Assembly: GCF_003853705.1 (NCBI RefSeq)
Contig: NZ_QTQI01000012.1
Location: forward strand, 124,001-188,000
Origin: Burkholderia sp. Bp8992
GTDB lineage: Bacteria > Pseudomonadota > Gammaproteobacteria > Burkholderiales > Burkholderiaceae
Length of the DNA stretch: 64,000 nt
Direction of reading: 5' to 3'
Part shown: positions 9,296-18,743 of the stretch, in pieces
How positions within the stretch are numbered: the stretch's first letter is position 1
Layout: each line of letters opens with the position of its first letter
Translations under genes and position numbers: made by a program
The notes under the pieces: model-generated
Told to the model about the DNA's origin: nothing
Seen by the model: the letters and a program-made list of their open reading frames with translations, nothing else
Databases searched by the model: none

Positions 9296-10522
9296 TTATT
9301 TGACCAGCGAGCCGAGCGTCGTCGTGACCGGGGCGAGCACGCCGCCCACCGTCTTCGAGAGCGCACCGGTACCGGTGCCGCCCGTCAATCCCGCGACGGG
9401 CGAGCCGCCGGCCGCGCCCGACACGGCGCCCGTCACGGTGCCGACCGCCGTCGTGAGCGCGCCGGCCGGGTTGCTGCCGCCCGTCGCGCCGCCGAGTGCG
9501 CCGGTCGACAGGAGCCCCGTGACCGGCGCGAGCGGATTCGTCGCGGCAGCGCCGCCGCCGAGCAGCGCCGTGCCGGCCGTGGCCACCGTGTTGCCGGTTG
9601 CCGTCACCACGTTGCCGATGCCGGTCGTGACCGGATTGCCGCCGGTCTTCGCGATCGTCGTGCCGGCGTTCGCGACTCCGTTGCCGACCGTCGTCACGAG
9701 GTTCGTGAGCGGCGCGCCGAGCGGCGTGCTCGCCGCGACGGTCTGCGTGACCGACCCGACCGTCGTCGTGATCGGCGTGATCGCCGAACTGGCGGCGCCC
9801 GTGACCTGCGCGACGGGGCCGGTCGACAGCTGCGTGCCGAGCGTTGCGCCGCCGCCCGCGATCGTATTGCCGAGCGTCGTGATCGCGCCGCCGACGGGCG
9901 ACGTGACGGGGGCGAGCGGGGCCAGTGCCGAGCCGCTGGCGCCGAGGCTCGACACGACACCGCCGGTCGCCGCGACCGCGTTGCCGAGATTCGTGACCAC
10001 GCCGCCCGTGCTCGCGACCGTCGTGCCGACCGGATTCGACGATGCGCCGAGCTGGCCGAGCCCCGATCCGATGCCGGTGCCGAGCGTCGTGACGGCCGCG
10101 CCGGCATCCTGCACGACGGTGCCGAGCCCTTGCGTGGTCGCCGCGTTCGTGCCGGGCAGCGACTGGCCCGCGATCACCGTGCCGACGCCCGATACGGTGC
10201 CGCCCGCGGCCGTCACGACGTTGCTCGACGCATCGATCGTCTGGCCGAGCGCATTGGCCGACTTGCCGGTGCCGGACGTGCTGCCGGTGCCGCTCCCCGT
10301 GCCGCCCGCGGTCGAGCTGCTGCCTGACGCGCTGCCGCTTCCGTTGCCGGCGCCCGTGCCGCCGGTCGTCGCGGTCGTGTCGCCCGAACCCGAGCCGCTG
10401 CCGCCGGTGCCCTGGCTCAGCGAGCCGGAGCCGCCGCAGGCGGACAGCGACATCAGCGCCGCAACGCCTGCCGCGATCATGATCATTCGGAGTCCTGCTT
10501 GATGGATGGTCGGCGTCGTCAT
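9296..10522 (-). CDS. Glycine/threonine/alanine-rich repeat lipoprotein (collagen-like annotation group)
   Basis: A 408-residue protein. Residues 1-29 form a lipoprotein signal with the lipobox LSAC (Cys29). A Gly/Ser/Thr linker runs from 30 to about 85. From there to the end, degenerate units recur, rich in V, G, T and A, with the pattern TxLGxxVxxxGxxVxxxG, for example GNTIAGGGATLGTQL, GNGVANAGTTIAKTGG and GNVVTATGNTVATAG. Gly is not at every third position over long runs, so true collagen triple helix is doubtful even though such genes are often labelled collagen-like. A surface-exposed beta-rich or structural role is possible but unproven. Confidence 0.6.
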   Translation of the reverse strand: MTTPTIHQAGLRMIMIAAGVAALMSLSACGGSGSLSQGTGGSGSGSGDTTATTGGTGAGNGSGSASGSSSTAGGTGSGTGSTSGTGKSANALGQTIDASSNVVTAAGGTVSGVGTVIAGQSLPGTNAATTQGLGTVVQDAGAAVTTLGTGIGSGLGQLGASSNPVGTTVASTGGVVTNLGNAVAATGGVVSSLGASGSALAPLAPVTSPVGGAITTLGNTIAGGGATLGTQLSTGPVAQVTGAASSAITPITTTVGSVTQTVAASTPLGAPLTNLVTTVGNGVANAGTTIAKTGGNPVTTGIGNVVTATGNTVATAGTALLGGGAAATNPLAPVTGLLSTGALGGATGGSNPAGALTTAVGTVTGAVSGAAGGSPVAGLTGGTGTGALSKTVGGVLAPVTTTLGSLVK

Positions 10523-10976
10523 GTCGTCCTCGTCTTGTCTCGTTTGATGGAATGGGTCAGGCGGCCGTCGCGTGCGCCGACGTGTCGTCACTGCGAACGG
10601 GAAGCGGCTGGCACGTTGTCGGTTGTCTCCCTGATTGCCTGTCGCCGTGTCGCATTTCGCCCGTACCGGAATCCGGAGCGCTTGTCGGGCGAGCGATTCA
10701 CATTCTTTCGTATTGCTTGCCGATCGCGCCGGAAAACACCGGATTCCTGGCAATCAGAGTAGGTCCGCCGATGCGAGCCGTCTTTTAATGATCGTTAAAT
10801 TGAAGTAAGCGTCCGATTCAAAGCGGAAATCGGGGTAATCACGGTCGACGCGATGCGAATCGTGTGAGTCGGTGCCGGAGAGGCGGGGGAAGGCGGGAGT
10901 GGTGCCGCACCGGCCTGGCCCGCTGTCATGGCGGGCAGGCGCGAGCGCTGCGTGAAGCAGGGTGAAGCGGGGGAAA
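10523..10976. other. Intergenic region without a convincing gene
   Basis: This stretch separates the repeat lipoprotein from yggL (both on the minus strand) and is clearly less GC-rich than its surroundings, particularly 10640-10830. It must hold the promoter of the lipoprotein gene. Short open frames here have no ribosome site or recognisable content. The only structured element I see is the dyad at 10784-10799. Confidence 0.5.
10784..10799. repeat. AT-rich near-palindrome
   Basis: TTTAATGATCGTTAAA is symmetrical at seven of eight base-pair positions. It lies about 260 bases upstream of the repeat lipoprotein start and could be an operator or part of a promoter. No regulator is assigned. 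Confidence 0.25.
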
Positions 10977-11312
10977 TCAGGCGTCCGGATACCACGCGTC
11001 GGTGAACTCGCTGACCTTGACGTCCGTCAGTTCCGGGCGGGCGGCGAGCCACCCGCGCACGAGTTCGCGATCGGCGTCGGTCGTCGTGCCGCGCGGCGCG
11101 CCGGAGATCACGTACGCGCCGATGCCCTCGTCCGCGGACGCGACGGTCATCAGCCCGTTCGCTTCGACGAAGTCGATGAACGCGTCGATCAGTTCGCCGC
11201 GCGCGAGGTCGGTCATTTCGTTGCGGTAATGCGCGGTGGCGTTGAACGCGAGTTCCTGGAATTCGCCGATGTGGAGTTTCTTGCGCTGGCGGCGGTTGTG
11301 GCCTTGGCTCAT
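10977..11312 (-). CDS. yggL: YggL-family 50S ribosome-associated protein (DUF469)
   Basis: A 111-residue soluble protein that starts MSQGHNRRQRKKLHIGEFQELAF and contains ELIDAFIDFVEANGLM, the typical YggL core. E. coli YggL binds the large ribosomal subunit. The start at 11312 gives the family's usual length; an in-frame extension to 11483 would add an unrelated proline-rich leader. It stands alone on the minus strand, facing away from the islet to its right. Confidence 0.8.
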   Translation of the reverse strand: MSQGHNRRQRKKLHIGEFQELAFNATAHYRNEMTDLARGELIDAFIDFVEANGLMTVASADEGIGAYVISGAPRGTTTDADRELVRGWLAARPELTDVKVSEFTDAWYPDA

Positions 11313-11578
11313 GGTGTGTGGTGAGTGATAGGTGAGAAAGGATAGCGCGGCGGATGGCGCAGGCGCCCTGTCGACATGCGGCATGGGCGAGGCTGGCGGC
11401 GAAGGCGGGTGTATCGCAGGACCGTTTTCGAAACTGTTCTTAAACAATTGCGCGATGCGCCTTTCGCCGTGTGGCCTGGTCAAGCGGCCTATTGCACGCC
11501 TGACCGAATGATACAGGGATGGCGAGCGTGTTCCGCTTTGCTAAGGTCTGCGGTCATTCGAACAACAACGAGGGCCGT

Positions 11579-12009
11579 ATGTCGGACAATCGCCATTCGT
11601 ACGAGGGGCGTGAGGATCTCACGCCGGGGGATCTGTTTTTTTGGTTGCCGTGAATCAGGTTTGCAAACGGTTTGGCTTTCACGACCTTGGTGCTGCGGCT
11701 GCCGTTCTATTGGGGCAGAACGATGTACCGGTTCCCGGCAAGCCGCGCGGCGCGGTGGCCGGCACCTCCGTTGCGTCGCTTGCGGCGCGCAAAGCGCTGC
11801 CGTTCAACGTCGGAATTCGGTTGCCGACCATCACGAAAGCCGGTGCCGGTGGTATGCGGATCGCGACGACTCGTAACCTCGGTGCGTTCGTCGGGCGAGC
11901 AGTGCCCGTTGTCGGTACTATCATGCTCGCTACGGATGCGGCAGTCGTCATGTGGAATACGGTGCAGGTCTACAACAGCATTGCAAAACCGGAAGACAGA
12001 GTGCTCTGA
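11579..12009 (+). pseudogene. Frameshifted hypothetical gene in a small islet
   Basis: An ATG at 11579 opens a 24-codon frame (beginning MSDNRHSYEGREDLTPGDLFF) that stops at 11651-11653. The next frame continues at once as 120 residues (VNQVCKRFGFHDLGAAAAVLLGQ onward, ending AKPEDRVL) with two hydrophobic segments near its middle and end. The break lies just after a run of seven T at 11636-11642; adding one base there fuses both parts into one protein of about 143 residues. It could be a disrupted gene, a homopolymer sequencing error, or ribosomal slippage on the T run. From memory, similar proteins labelled STM2901-family sit beside DUF1493 genes, as here; that link needs checking. No function is assigned. 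Confidence 0.55.
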
Positions 12010-12010
12010 T

Positions 12011-12391
12011 ATGGCTGACACGGCATGGGATCGGCTCGAGGCATTTGCTCGGGAGGAGTTAGGGCGTCCACTCTTTGGCGGTCCGCTGAAGCTGTCACGT
12101 TCAAGCCGGATGGAAGAGGACCTCCGCATCACGGGAATCGACGCGATCGAATTTATCGACAAGTGGGGCGAGACCTTCGGGATCGATGTAGAGCGTTTCC
12201 CGTATCAGCGATACATCGGCCCGGAAACGCTCGATATGGTCAGAACGTTCCTTGGGCTGTTTTCGTCGAAATATCGCGACCCGGAACTTGTGCCCCTGAC
12301 ACTCGGCATGCTGGAAGAAGCGATGCGTCTCGGCCGGTGGGATACCGAAGCGATCGAGCGTTTCGCACGGGAAGGGGGCCGCGCGGAATAG
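12011..12391 (+). CDS. DUF1493 family protein
   Basis: A 126-residue acidic protein starting MADTAWDRLEAFAREELG, with the central SSRMEEDLRITGIDAIEFIDKWGETFGIDVERFPYQRYIGPE typical of DUF1493. The layout, a loop with DLRITGIDAIEF between helices, resembles acyl carrier proteins, but the serine of the phosphopantetheine site is not obvious. The function is unknown. It begins one base after the preceding broken gene and is likely its operon partner. This pair is less GC-rich than its neighbours, which fits horizontal gain. Confidence 0.7.
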   Translation: MADTAWDRLEAFAREELGRPLFGGPLKLSRSSRMEEDLRITGIDAIEFIDKWGETFGIDVERFPYQRYIGPETLDMVRTFLGLFSSKYRDPELVPLTLGMLEEAMRLGRWDTEAIERFAREGGRAE

Positions 12392-12470
12392 CCGTTCACC
12401 ATGGCATGCAGGTTGCGCGAAATCCCTCCCATGCCGGGCAGGAATCGCGCAACCGCAGCAGAGCGCAGCG

Positions 12471-13940
12471 TTACATCAGCACGATATCGTACTGCTCCTG
12501 GCTCAGATTCGACTCGACCTGCAGCGACACCGGCTTGCCGATGAAGTCGATCAGCATCGCGAGATGCTGCGACTCTTCGTCGAGGAACAGGTCGATCACC
12601 TGCTGCGCGGCGATCACGCGGAATTCGCGCGGATTGAACTGCCGCGACTCGCGCAGGATCTCGCGCAGGATGTCGTAGCACACGGTGCGCGACGTCTTCA
12701 CCTGGCCCTTGCCCTGGCAGGTCGGGCACGGTTCGCACAGCACGTGCGCGAGCGATTCGCGCGTGCGCTTGCGCGTCATCTCGACGAGCCCCAGCTGCGA
12801 GAAGCCGTTGACCGTCACGCGTGTGCGGTCGCGCGACAGCGCCTTCTTCAGCTCGGACAGCACCGCGTCGCGATGCTCGGCGTTCTCCATGTCGATGAAG
12901 TCGATGATGATGATCCCGCCGAGGTTGCGCAGCCGCAGCTGGCGCGCGATCGTATGCGCGGCCTCGAGGTTGGTCTTGAAGATCGTGTCGTCGAAGTTGC
13001 GCGCGCCGACATAGCCGCCCGTGTTCACGTCGATCGTCGTCATCGCCTCGGTCTGGTCGATCATCAGGTAGCCGCCCGACTTCAGGTCGACGCGGCGCGA
13101 CAGCGCGCGCTGGATCTCCGTCTCGATGTTGTACAGGTCGAACAGCGGCCGCTCGCCGGTGTAGTGGTGCAGCTTCGGGCTCACGGCCGGCGTGAACTCG
13201 CCCGCGAATTCCGAGAGGCGCTGGTACGTCTCGCGCGAATCGACCTGGATGCGCGTCGTGTCGTCGTTCGCAAAATCGCGCAGCACGCGCTGCGCGAGAT
13301 CGAGATCCTGGTACAGCAGGCTCGTCGCCGGCAGCCGCTGCGCCTGGGCGACGATCGTCGCCCAGGTCTTGCGCAGGTACGTGACGTCGCCGGCCAGTTC
13401 GTCAGAGGTCGCGTCCTCGGCGATCGTGCGCACGATGTAGCCGCCTTTCTCGTCCGGCGGGATCACGGCCGTCAGGCGCGCGCGCACGGCCTCGCGTTCG
13501 ACCTCGCTCTCGATCTTCTGCGAGATGCCGATATGCGGTTCCTGCGGCAGGTAGACGAGCGTGCGGCCCGCGATACTGACTTGCGTCGACAGCCGCGCGC
13601 CCTTCGTGCCGATCGGATCCTTGATCACCTGGACCATCAGCGTCTGGCCCTCGAACACGATCTTCTCGATCGGCTGGTGCGGCGTGCCCGACTGCGGCTC
13701 GCCCGCGAGGCGCGGATGCCAGATGTCGGCGACGTGCAGGAAGGCCGCACGCTCGAGGCCGATGTCGATGAACGCCGACTGCATGCCGGGCAGCACGCGC
13801 ACGACCTTGCCGAGATAGATGTTGCCGACCCGCCCGCGCGACAGCGTGCGCTCGACGTGAAGCTCCTGCACCGCGCCTTGCTGGACGAGTGCGACCCGCG
13901 TTTCCTGCGGCGTGAGGTTGATCAGGATTTCTTCGTTCAT
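12471..13940 (-). CDS. rng: Ribonuclease G
   Basis: A 489-residue endoribonuclease of the RNase E/G family. An S1 RNA-binding domain is near residues 35-125 (GRVGNIYLGKVVRVLPGMQSAFIDIG). The DNase I-like catalytic part holds TTIDVNTGGYVG and IIIIDFIDM, whose aspartates coordinate magnesium, and CEPCPTCQG forms the zinc-link. The long C-terminal scaffold of RNase E is absent, which separates RNase G from RNase E. It matures 16S rRNA and cuts some mRNAs. It starts at ATG 13940, seven bases past the end of maf, and closes the conserved cluster. Confidence 0.93.
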   Translation of the reverse strand: MNEEILINLTPQETRVALVQQGAVQELHVERTLSRGRVGNIYLGKVVRVLPGMQSAFIDIGLERAAFLHVADIWHPRLAGEPQSGTPHQPIEKIVFEGQTLMVQVIKDPIGTKGARLSTQVSIAGRTLVYLPQEPHIGISQKIESEVEREAVRARLTAVIPPDEKGGYIVRTIAEDATSDELAGDVTYLRKTWATIVAQAQRLPATSLLYQDLDLAQRVLRDFANDDTTRIQVDSRETYQRLSEFAGEFTPAVSPKLHHYTGERPLFDLYNIETEIQRALSRRVDLKSGGYLMIDQTEAMTTIDVNTGGYVGARNFDDTIFKTNLEAAHTIARQLRLRNLGGIIIIDFIDMENAEHRDAVLSELKKALSRDRTRVTVNGFSQLGLVEMTRKRTRESLAHVLCEPCPTCQGKGQVKTSRTVCYDILREILRESRQFNPREFRVIAAQQVIDLFLDEESQHLAMLIDFIGKPVSLQVESNLSQEQYDIVLM

Positions 13941-13947
13941 GTGCGGT

Positions 13948-14580
13948 TCAGAAGGCGACGCGTGCGGTGCGCAGCAACGCGGCAGTCTCAAAAAGGGGCA
14001 GACCCATGATACCTGAATGGGAACCGTCGATTCGCTCGATGAATTCTGCCGCGCGGCCCTGGATCGCGTACGCGCCGGCCTTGCCGAACGGCTCGCCGGT
14101 TTCGACGTAGCGCGCGTAGGCGTCGCGCGACGCGGGCGCGAAGCGCACCGACGAGCGCGACAGCGCGGGCGGCAGCAGTTCTCCGCCGGCATCGATCACG
14201 GCGACGGCGGTCAGCACCGCGTGTTCGCGGCCCGCGAGGCGCGTGAGCATCGCGAGCGCGTCGTCCGCGTCGGCCGGCTTGCCGAGGATCGCGCCGTCGA
14301 TCGTCACGGTCGTATCGGCGACCAGCACCGGCGCGGCCGGCTTGCCGCTCGCGACGAGGCGCGCACGCGCGGCTTCGGCCTTCGCGACGGTCACGCGCCG
14401 CACGTAGGCCTCGGCGGCTTCGCCGGGCAGTTCGGCTTCGAGCGCTTCGGCGTCCTCGTCAGGGCGCGGCAGCAGCAGTTCGAAGCGGACGCCGATCTGC
14501 TGCAGCAGCTCCTGGCGGCGCGGGCTTTGCGAAGCGAGGTAAAGGATCGGGAAAAGCGCGGGGGACGTGCTGGACGGCAT
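13948..14580 (-). CDS. maf: Maf-family nucleoside triphosphate pyrophosphatase
   Basis: A 210-residue protein with the Maf hallmarks: [22 protein letters not shown] at the N-terminus, [16 protein letters not shown], and [12 protein letters not shown] holding the catalytic aspartate. Maf proteins hydrolyse dTTP, UTP or modified nucleotides to monophosphates and are linked to housecleaning and cell division. The YhdE type usually acts on dTTP/UTP. It lies between rlmH and rng in one minus-strand series. Confidence 0.88.
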   Translation of the reverse strand: MPSSTSPALFPILYLASQSPRRQELLQQIGVRFELLLPRPDEDAEALEAELPGEAAEAYVRRVTVAKAEAARARLVASGKPAAPVLVADTTVTIDGAILGKPADADDALAMLTRLAGREHAVLTAVAVIDAGGELLPPALSRSSVRFAPASRDAYARYVETGEPFGKAGAYAIQGRAAEFIERIDGSHSGIMGLPLFETAALLRTARVAF

Positions 14581-14631
14581 GGTGTCGTTATCTCGTTGAG
14601 CGCGCGCGGCGCGCGTCCCGAGGACGACGCG

Positions 14632-15102
14632 TCATGCGCGGTGGTAGGGGTGATTCTGCGTGATGCTCCACGCCCGGTAAAGCTGTTCGGCGAGCAGCAC
14701 GCGCACCATCCCGTGCGGCAGCGTCATGCTCGAGATGCGCAGCAGCACGTCGGCACGCGCTTTCAGTTCCGGATCGAGCCCGTCGGCGCCGCCGATCACG
14801 AACGCGACGTCGCGGCCGTCCTGCTGCCAGCCGGGCAGTGCCTGCGCGAGCTGCATCGTGGTCCAGTCGCGGCCGCGCTCGTCGAGCGCGACGAGGCGCG
14901 CGCCCTTCGGCAGCGCCGCCTCGATCTTCTGCCGCTCGGCCGCCATCACGCTTTCGGCGCTGCGGCCGCCCGAACGCAGTTCGGGCTTGATCTCGCGCAA
15001 CTCGATGCGCAGCTCGGGCGGCATCCGCTTCGTGTATTCGTCGAAGCCGGATGCGATCCAGCCCGGCATCTTGTGGCCGACCGCGAGGATGAAAAGCTTC
15101 AT
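14632..15102 (-). CDS. rlmH: 23S rRNA pseudouridine-1915 N3-methyltransferase
   Basis: A 156-residue SPOUT methyltransferase, the full usual length. It begins [16 protein letters not shown] and has the knot region [17 protein letters not shown] and [25 protein letters not shown] ending NHPYHRA. RlmH methylates pseudouridine 1915 in helix 69 of 23S rRNA. It follows rsfS by 18 bases, a pairing found in most bacteria. Confidence 0.95.
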   Translation of the reverse strand: MKLFILAVGHKMPGWIASGFDEYTKRMPPELRIELREIKPELRSGGRSAESVMAAERQKIEAALPKGARLVALDERGRDWTTMQLAQALPGWQQDGRDVAFVIGGADGLDPELKARADVLLRISSMTLPHGMVRVLLAEQLYRAWSITQNHPYHRA

Positions 15103-15120
15103 CGGAAGACGCGTGACGGC

Positions 15121-15570
15121 TTAACGGCGGCGGGCGGCCGTCTTGCGCGCCGGACGGGCGGGCGCGGCTTCCTCTTCGTCTTCCTCGTCTTCGCTGGCCG
15201 TGGCAAAGCCGTTCGGGCCCTTGCCGCCGCCGAGCTTCATCCGCACCGGCTTGTCGCCCCAGATTTCCTCGAGGTTGTAGTACTGGCGCAGGGCCGGCTG
15301 GAGGATGTGCACGACCGCGTCGCCGCAATCGACCAGCACCCATTCGCCGGTGTCTTCCCCTTCGGAGCTGACGATGTCGCCGCCGGCTTCCTTGACCTTG
15401 TCGCGCACGCTCGACGCGAGAGCCTTGGTCTGGCGGTTGGAGGTGCCCGATGCGACGACCACGCGGTCGAACAGTTCGGTCAGGTGGCTGGTGTTGAACA
15501 CCTTGATGTCTTGCGCCTTGACGTCTTCGAGGGCGTCGACGATCACGCGCTGCAGTTTGCGAATATCCAT
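15121..15570 (-). CDS. rsfS: Ribosomal silencing factor RsfS
   Basis: A 149-residue protein whose first 115 residues form the RsfS/Iojap domain (VASGTSNRQTKALASSV, GEWVLVDCGDAVVHI, YYNLEEIWGD). A C-terminal tail of acidic then basic residues follows. RsfS binds ribosomal protein L14 and prevents subunit joining in starvation. The start at 15570 is four bases downstream of the nadD stop, and the two genes are surely co-transcribed. Confidence 0.93.
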   Translation of the reverse strand: MDIRKLQRVIVDALEDVKAQDIKVFNTSHLTELFDRVVVASGTSNRQTKALASSVRDKVKEAGGDIVSSEGEDTGEWVLVDCGDAVVHILQPALRQYYNLEEIWGDKPVRMKLGGGKGPNGFATASEDEEDEEEAAPARPARKTAARRR

Positions 15571-15574
15571 GGAT

Positions 15575-16276
15575 TCAGGAATGGTAGAGGCGATGTTGAA
15601 GAATATAGGCCCATACGGCGGCCGGCACATGCTCGGCCGACGCATCGGGCATTTGCGCATGGCGCGCGATGCATTCGCGCAGGTGGGCGCGGATGTCGGT
15701 CGCGGCAATGTCGAACGAAAGGGTCGTATCGATCAGCAGGTGGCCGGCCGGCGTGGCCTTCAGCACGTCGGCGCCGGCCTGCCGCGCGGCGATTTCCCGC
15801 GTAACGTCCGGCGGCGCCGTGCCCAGGTCGAAACCCGGGCGCGTCGACACGCAGATGTGCGCGTAGTCGAACAGCTTGCGCCAGTCGCGCCACGTGTCGA
15901 GCCGCACGAGCTGGTCGGCGCCGATCAGCAGCGACAGCGACGCGTCCGGGCCGATCCGCTCGCGCCAGCGCGCGAGCGTCTCGACCGTGTAGGTCGGGCC
16001 GGCGTGCTCGATCTCGTCGGTGGCGACGGTCACGGTCACGCCCGGCACGGACAGCGACCCGGCGGCCGCACGCGTCATCGCGAGCCGGTGCTCGGCGGCC
16101 GACACGTCGCGCTTCTGGTACGGCTGCCCGGCGGGCAGCAGCACGAGTTCGGTCAGGCCGAGCAACTCGGCGAACCGGCGCGCGAGCGCGAGATGGCCGT
16201 CGTGGATCGGGTCGAAAGTACCGCCCAGCAAGCCGATACGACGCGGCAGCGGGGCGGGGCGGGCGGTGGTGTCCAG
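15575..16276 (-). CDS. nadD: Nicotinate-nucleotide adenylyltransferase
   Basis: An adenylyltransferase of NAD synthesis with [18 protein letters not shown] at its N-terminus, [17 protein letters not shown], and [11 protein letters not shown] in the place of the ISSTxxR motif. The start is uncertain. The first beta strand (RRIGLLGG) requires translation to begin before the TTG at 16231, yet no ATG, GTG or TTG lies upstream in frame. A CTG at 16276 has AAGGA eight bases upstream and would give 233 residues. It sits between hemF and rsfS, the usual order in this group. Confidence 0.88.
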   Translation of the reverse strand: MDTTARPAPLPRRIGLLGGTFDPIHDGHLALARRFAELLGLTELVLLPAGQPYQKRDVSAAEHRLAMTRAAAGSLSVPGVTVTVATDEIEHAGPTYTVETLARWRERIGPDASLSLLIGADQLVRLDTWRDWRKLFDYAHICVSTRPGFDLGTAPPDVTREIAARQAGADVLKATPAGHLLIDTTLSFDIAATDIRAHLRECIARHAQMPDASAEHVPAAVWAYILQHRLYHS

Positions 16277-16315
16277 AAACGGCGTCCTTTCCTTGGGGCA
16301 GCGGGGCGCGCGGGC

Positions 16316-17239
16316 TCAGACCCAGTCGCGCGGCACGATGAAGTCGCTGTACAGGCGCGCTTCGGGCGTGCCCGGCTCGGGCTGCCAGTTGTAGCGCCAG
16401 TTCGCGACCGGCGGCATCGACATCAGGATCGACTCGGTGCGGCCGCCGCTTTGCAGGCCGAACAGCGTGCCGCGGTCGAATACGAGGTTGAATTCGACGT
16501 AGCGGCCGCGACGATACGCCTGGAAGTCGCGCTCGCGCTCGCCGTACGGCAGCTCGGCACGGCGCTCGACGATCGGCAGGTAAGCCTGCAGGAACGCATC
16601 GCCGACGCTTTGCATCAGGTCAAACGAGCGTTCGAATCCGGGCTCGGAGAAATCGTCGAAGAAGATCCCGCCGATGCCGCGCATCTCGTTGCGGTGCTTC
16701 AGGAAGAAATATTCGTCGCACCACTGCTTGAAGCGCGGGTAGAGCTCGGCACCGAACGGGTCGAGCGCATCCTTGCAGGTCTGGTGGAAATGACGCGCGT
16801 CGTCCTCGAAACCGTAAACCGGTGTCAGATCCATGCCGCCGCCGAACCAGAACACGGGCTCCTCGCCGGGCTTCGTCGCGATCAGCATCCGCACGTTCAT
16901 GTGGACGGTCGGGCAGTACGGATTGCGCGGATGCAGCACGAGCGACACGCCGAGCGCCTCGAACCCGCGGCCCGCGAGCTGCGGGCGCGCCGCGCTCGCC
17001 GACGGCGGCAGCGCGTCGCCCGCGACGTCGGAAAAGCCGATCCCCGCGCGCTCGAACACGCGGCCGCCTTCGAGAATCCGCGTGCAGCCGCCGCCGCGCA
17101 GGCGTTCGTCCGGCCCGCGCTGCCACGTGTCGGTGGCGAGCGGCGTGCCGTCGAGCGCGCCGAGCGCGTCGGCGATGCGTGTCTGCAGGCCCTGGAGGTA
17201 CGTGCGCACGCGCGCCACGTCGTAGGTCGAATCGGTCAT
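16316..17239 (-). CDS. hemF: Oxygen-dependent coproporphyrinogen III oxidase
   Basis: A 307-residue enzyme of haem synthesis that decarboxylates coproporphyrinogen III to protoporphyrinogen IX with oxygen. Seen motifs are [56 protein letters not shown] and the C-terminal [34 protein letters not shown], all typical of HemF. Start is ATG 17239. It is downstream of purD and upstream of nadD on the same strand. Confidence 0.95.
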   Translation of the reverse strand: MTDSTYDVARVRTYLQGLQTRIADALGALDGTPLATDTWQRGPDERLRGGGCTRILEGGRVFERAGIGFSDVAGDALPPSASAARPQLAGRGFEALGVSLVLHPRNPYCPTVHMNVRMLIATKPGEEPVFWFGGGMDLTPVYGFEDDARHFHQTCKDALDPFGAELYPRFKQWCDEYFFLKHRNEMRGIGGIFFDDFSEPGFERSFDLMQSVGDAFLQAYLPIVERRAELPYGERERDFQAYRRGRYVEFNLVFDRGTLFGLQSGGRTESILMSMPPVANWRYNWQPEPGTPEARLYSDFIVPRDWV

Positions 17240-17357
17240 GTCTGGACTGGGTGCCCCCGCCCGAAGCGGGGGCCGTAAAAAAGGCATCTGCCGGGCATTC
17301 TATCGAACCCCGGCAGAGGAGCCGCCGCCGCGCGAGGACGGGGCGGCGACGGCGACG

Positions 17358-18638
17358 TCACACGCTCTTGCGGTTGAGCGCGCGGAAGCCGATGTCGCGG
17401 CGGTACTGCATGCCCTCGAAATTGATCTGGTTGATCGTGTCGTACGCATGCTGCTGCGCTTCGCGCACCGAATCGGCCAGGCCGACCACGCACAGCACGC
17501 GGCCGCCCGACGTCACGAGCTTGTCGCCTTCGCCGAGCGTCGTGCCCGCATGGAACGTCACGGCCTGTTCGGTCTCGGCCGGGATCCCGTTGATGCGGTC
17601 GCCCTTGCGCGGCGCGTCCGGATAGCCGTGCGCGGCCAGCACGACGCCGAGCGCGGTGCGGCGGTCCCAGTCGAGCTCGACCGTGTCGAGCGTGCCCGCG
17701 ATCGCCTGCTCGACGACCTTCGAGAAATCGCTCTTCAGGCGCGCCATGATCGGCTGCGTTTCCGGGTCGCCCATCCGGCAGTTGAACTCGAGCGTGCGCG
17801 GATTGCCGTCCTTGTCGATCATCAGGCCCGCGTACAGGAAGCCCGTGAAGCGGATGCCGTCCTTCTCCATGCCGCGCACGGTCGGCATGATGATCTCGCG
17901 CATCACGCGTGCGTGCATCTGCGGCGTGACGATCGGCGCGGGCGAATACGCGCCCATGCCGCCGGTGTTCGGGCCGCGGTCTTCGTCGAGCAGGCGCTTG
18001 TGGTCCTGGCTCGAAGCCAGTGCCAGTGCGTGCTTGCCGTCGACCATCACGATGAAGCTCGCTTCCTCGCCGTCGAGGAATTCCTCGATCACGACGCGCG
18101 CGCCGGCGTCGCCGAGCTTGTTGCCCGACAGCATCATGTCGACCGCTGCATGCGCTTCTTCCAGCGTCATCGCGACGACGACACCCTTGCCGGCCGCGAG
18201 GCCGTCGGCCTTCACGACGATCGGCGCACCCTTCGCGTCGATGTACGCGTGGGCGGCCGTCGCATCGGCGAAGGTTTCGTAGTCGGCCGTCGGAATGTTG
18301 TGGCGCTTCATGAACGCCTTCGCGAAATCCTTCGAGCTTTCGAGCTGCGCGGCTTCGCGGGTCGGGCCGAAGACCTTCAGGCCGCGTGCGCGGAACAGGT
18401 TGACGATGCCGGCCGCGAGCGGTGCTTCCGGCCCGACGAGCGTGAACGCGACGCCTTCGCTTTCCGCGAAATCGGCGAGTGCGTCGAGCGACGTGATATC
18501 GACGTTCTTCAGACGCTCGTCCTGCGCCGTGCCGCCATTGCCGGGCGCGACGTAGACCATCTGGACGCGCGGCGATTGCGCGAGCTTCCACGCCAGCGCA
18601 TGTTCGCGGCCGCCGGAACCGACGACGAGTAGTTTCAT
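17358..18638 (-). CDS. purD: Phosphoribosylamine-glycine ligase
   Basis: A 426-residue ATP-grasp enzyme for the second step of purine synthesis. It begins MKLLVVGSGGREHALAWKLAQSPRV, has GPEAPLAAGIVNLFRARGLKVFGP, the ATP-grasp region VVKADGLAAGKGVVVAMT, EEASFIVMVDG and the GARS signature RGPNTGGMGAYSPAPIV. Length and motifs are complete. It opens the purD-hemF-nadD-rsfS-rlmH-maf-rng cluster. Confidence 0.96.
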   Translation of the reverse strand: MKLLVVGSGGREHALAWKLAQSPRVQMVYVAPGNGGTAQDERLKNVDITSLDALADFAESEGVAFTLVGPEAPLAAGIVNLFRARGLKVFGPTREAAQLESSKDFAKAFMKRHNIPTADYETFADATAAHAYIDAKGAPIVVKADGLAAGKGVVVAMTLEEAHAAVDMMLSGNKLGDAGARVVIEEFLDGEEASFIVMVDGKHALALASSQDHKRLLDEDRGPNTGGMGAYSPAPIVTPQMHARVMREIIMPTVRGMEKDGIRFTGFLYAGLMIDKDGNPRTLEFNCRMGDPETQPIMARLKSDFSKVVEQAIAGTLDTVELDWDRRTALGVVLAAHGYPDAPRKGDRINGIPAETEQAVTFHAGTTLGEGDKLVTSGGRVLCVVGLADSVREAQQHAYDTINQINFEGMQYRRDIGFRALNRKSV

Positions 18639-18743
18639 GGGATTCCCCGCAGACTAGAAAACAGGGCGGCCGGCACGCTCAGGCGCGCCGGCCGCGAATT
18701 CGGTCGGGCCGCCGTCGCAACGCTGCGCGCGACGGCCGGCATC

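Noticed and set aside
9296-10522. Repeats in the glycine-rich lipoprotein gene considered as a CRISPR-like or tandem DNA array
   Set aside because: The similarity is at protein level and degenerate; there are no identical repeats with regular spacers.
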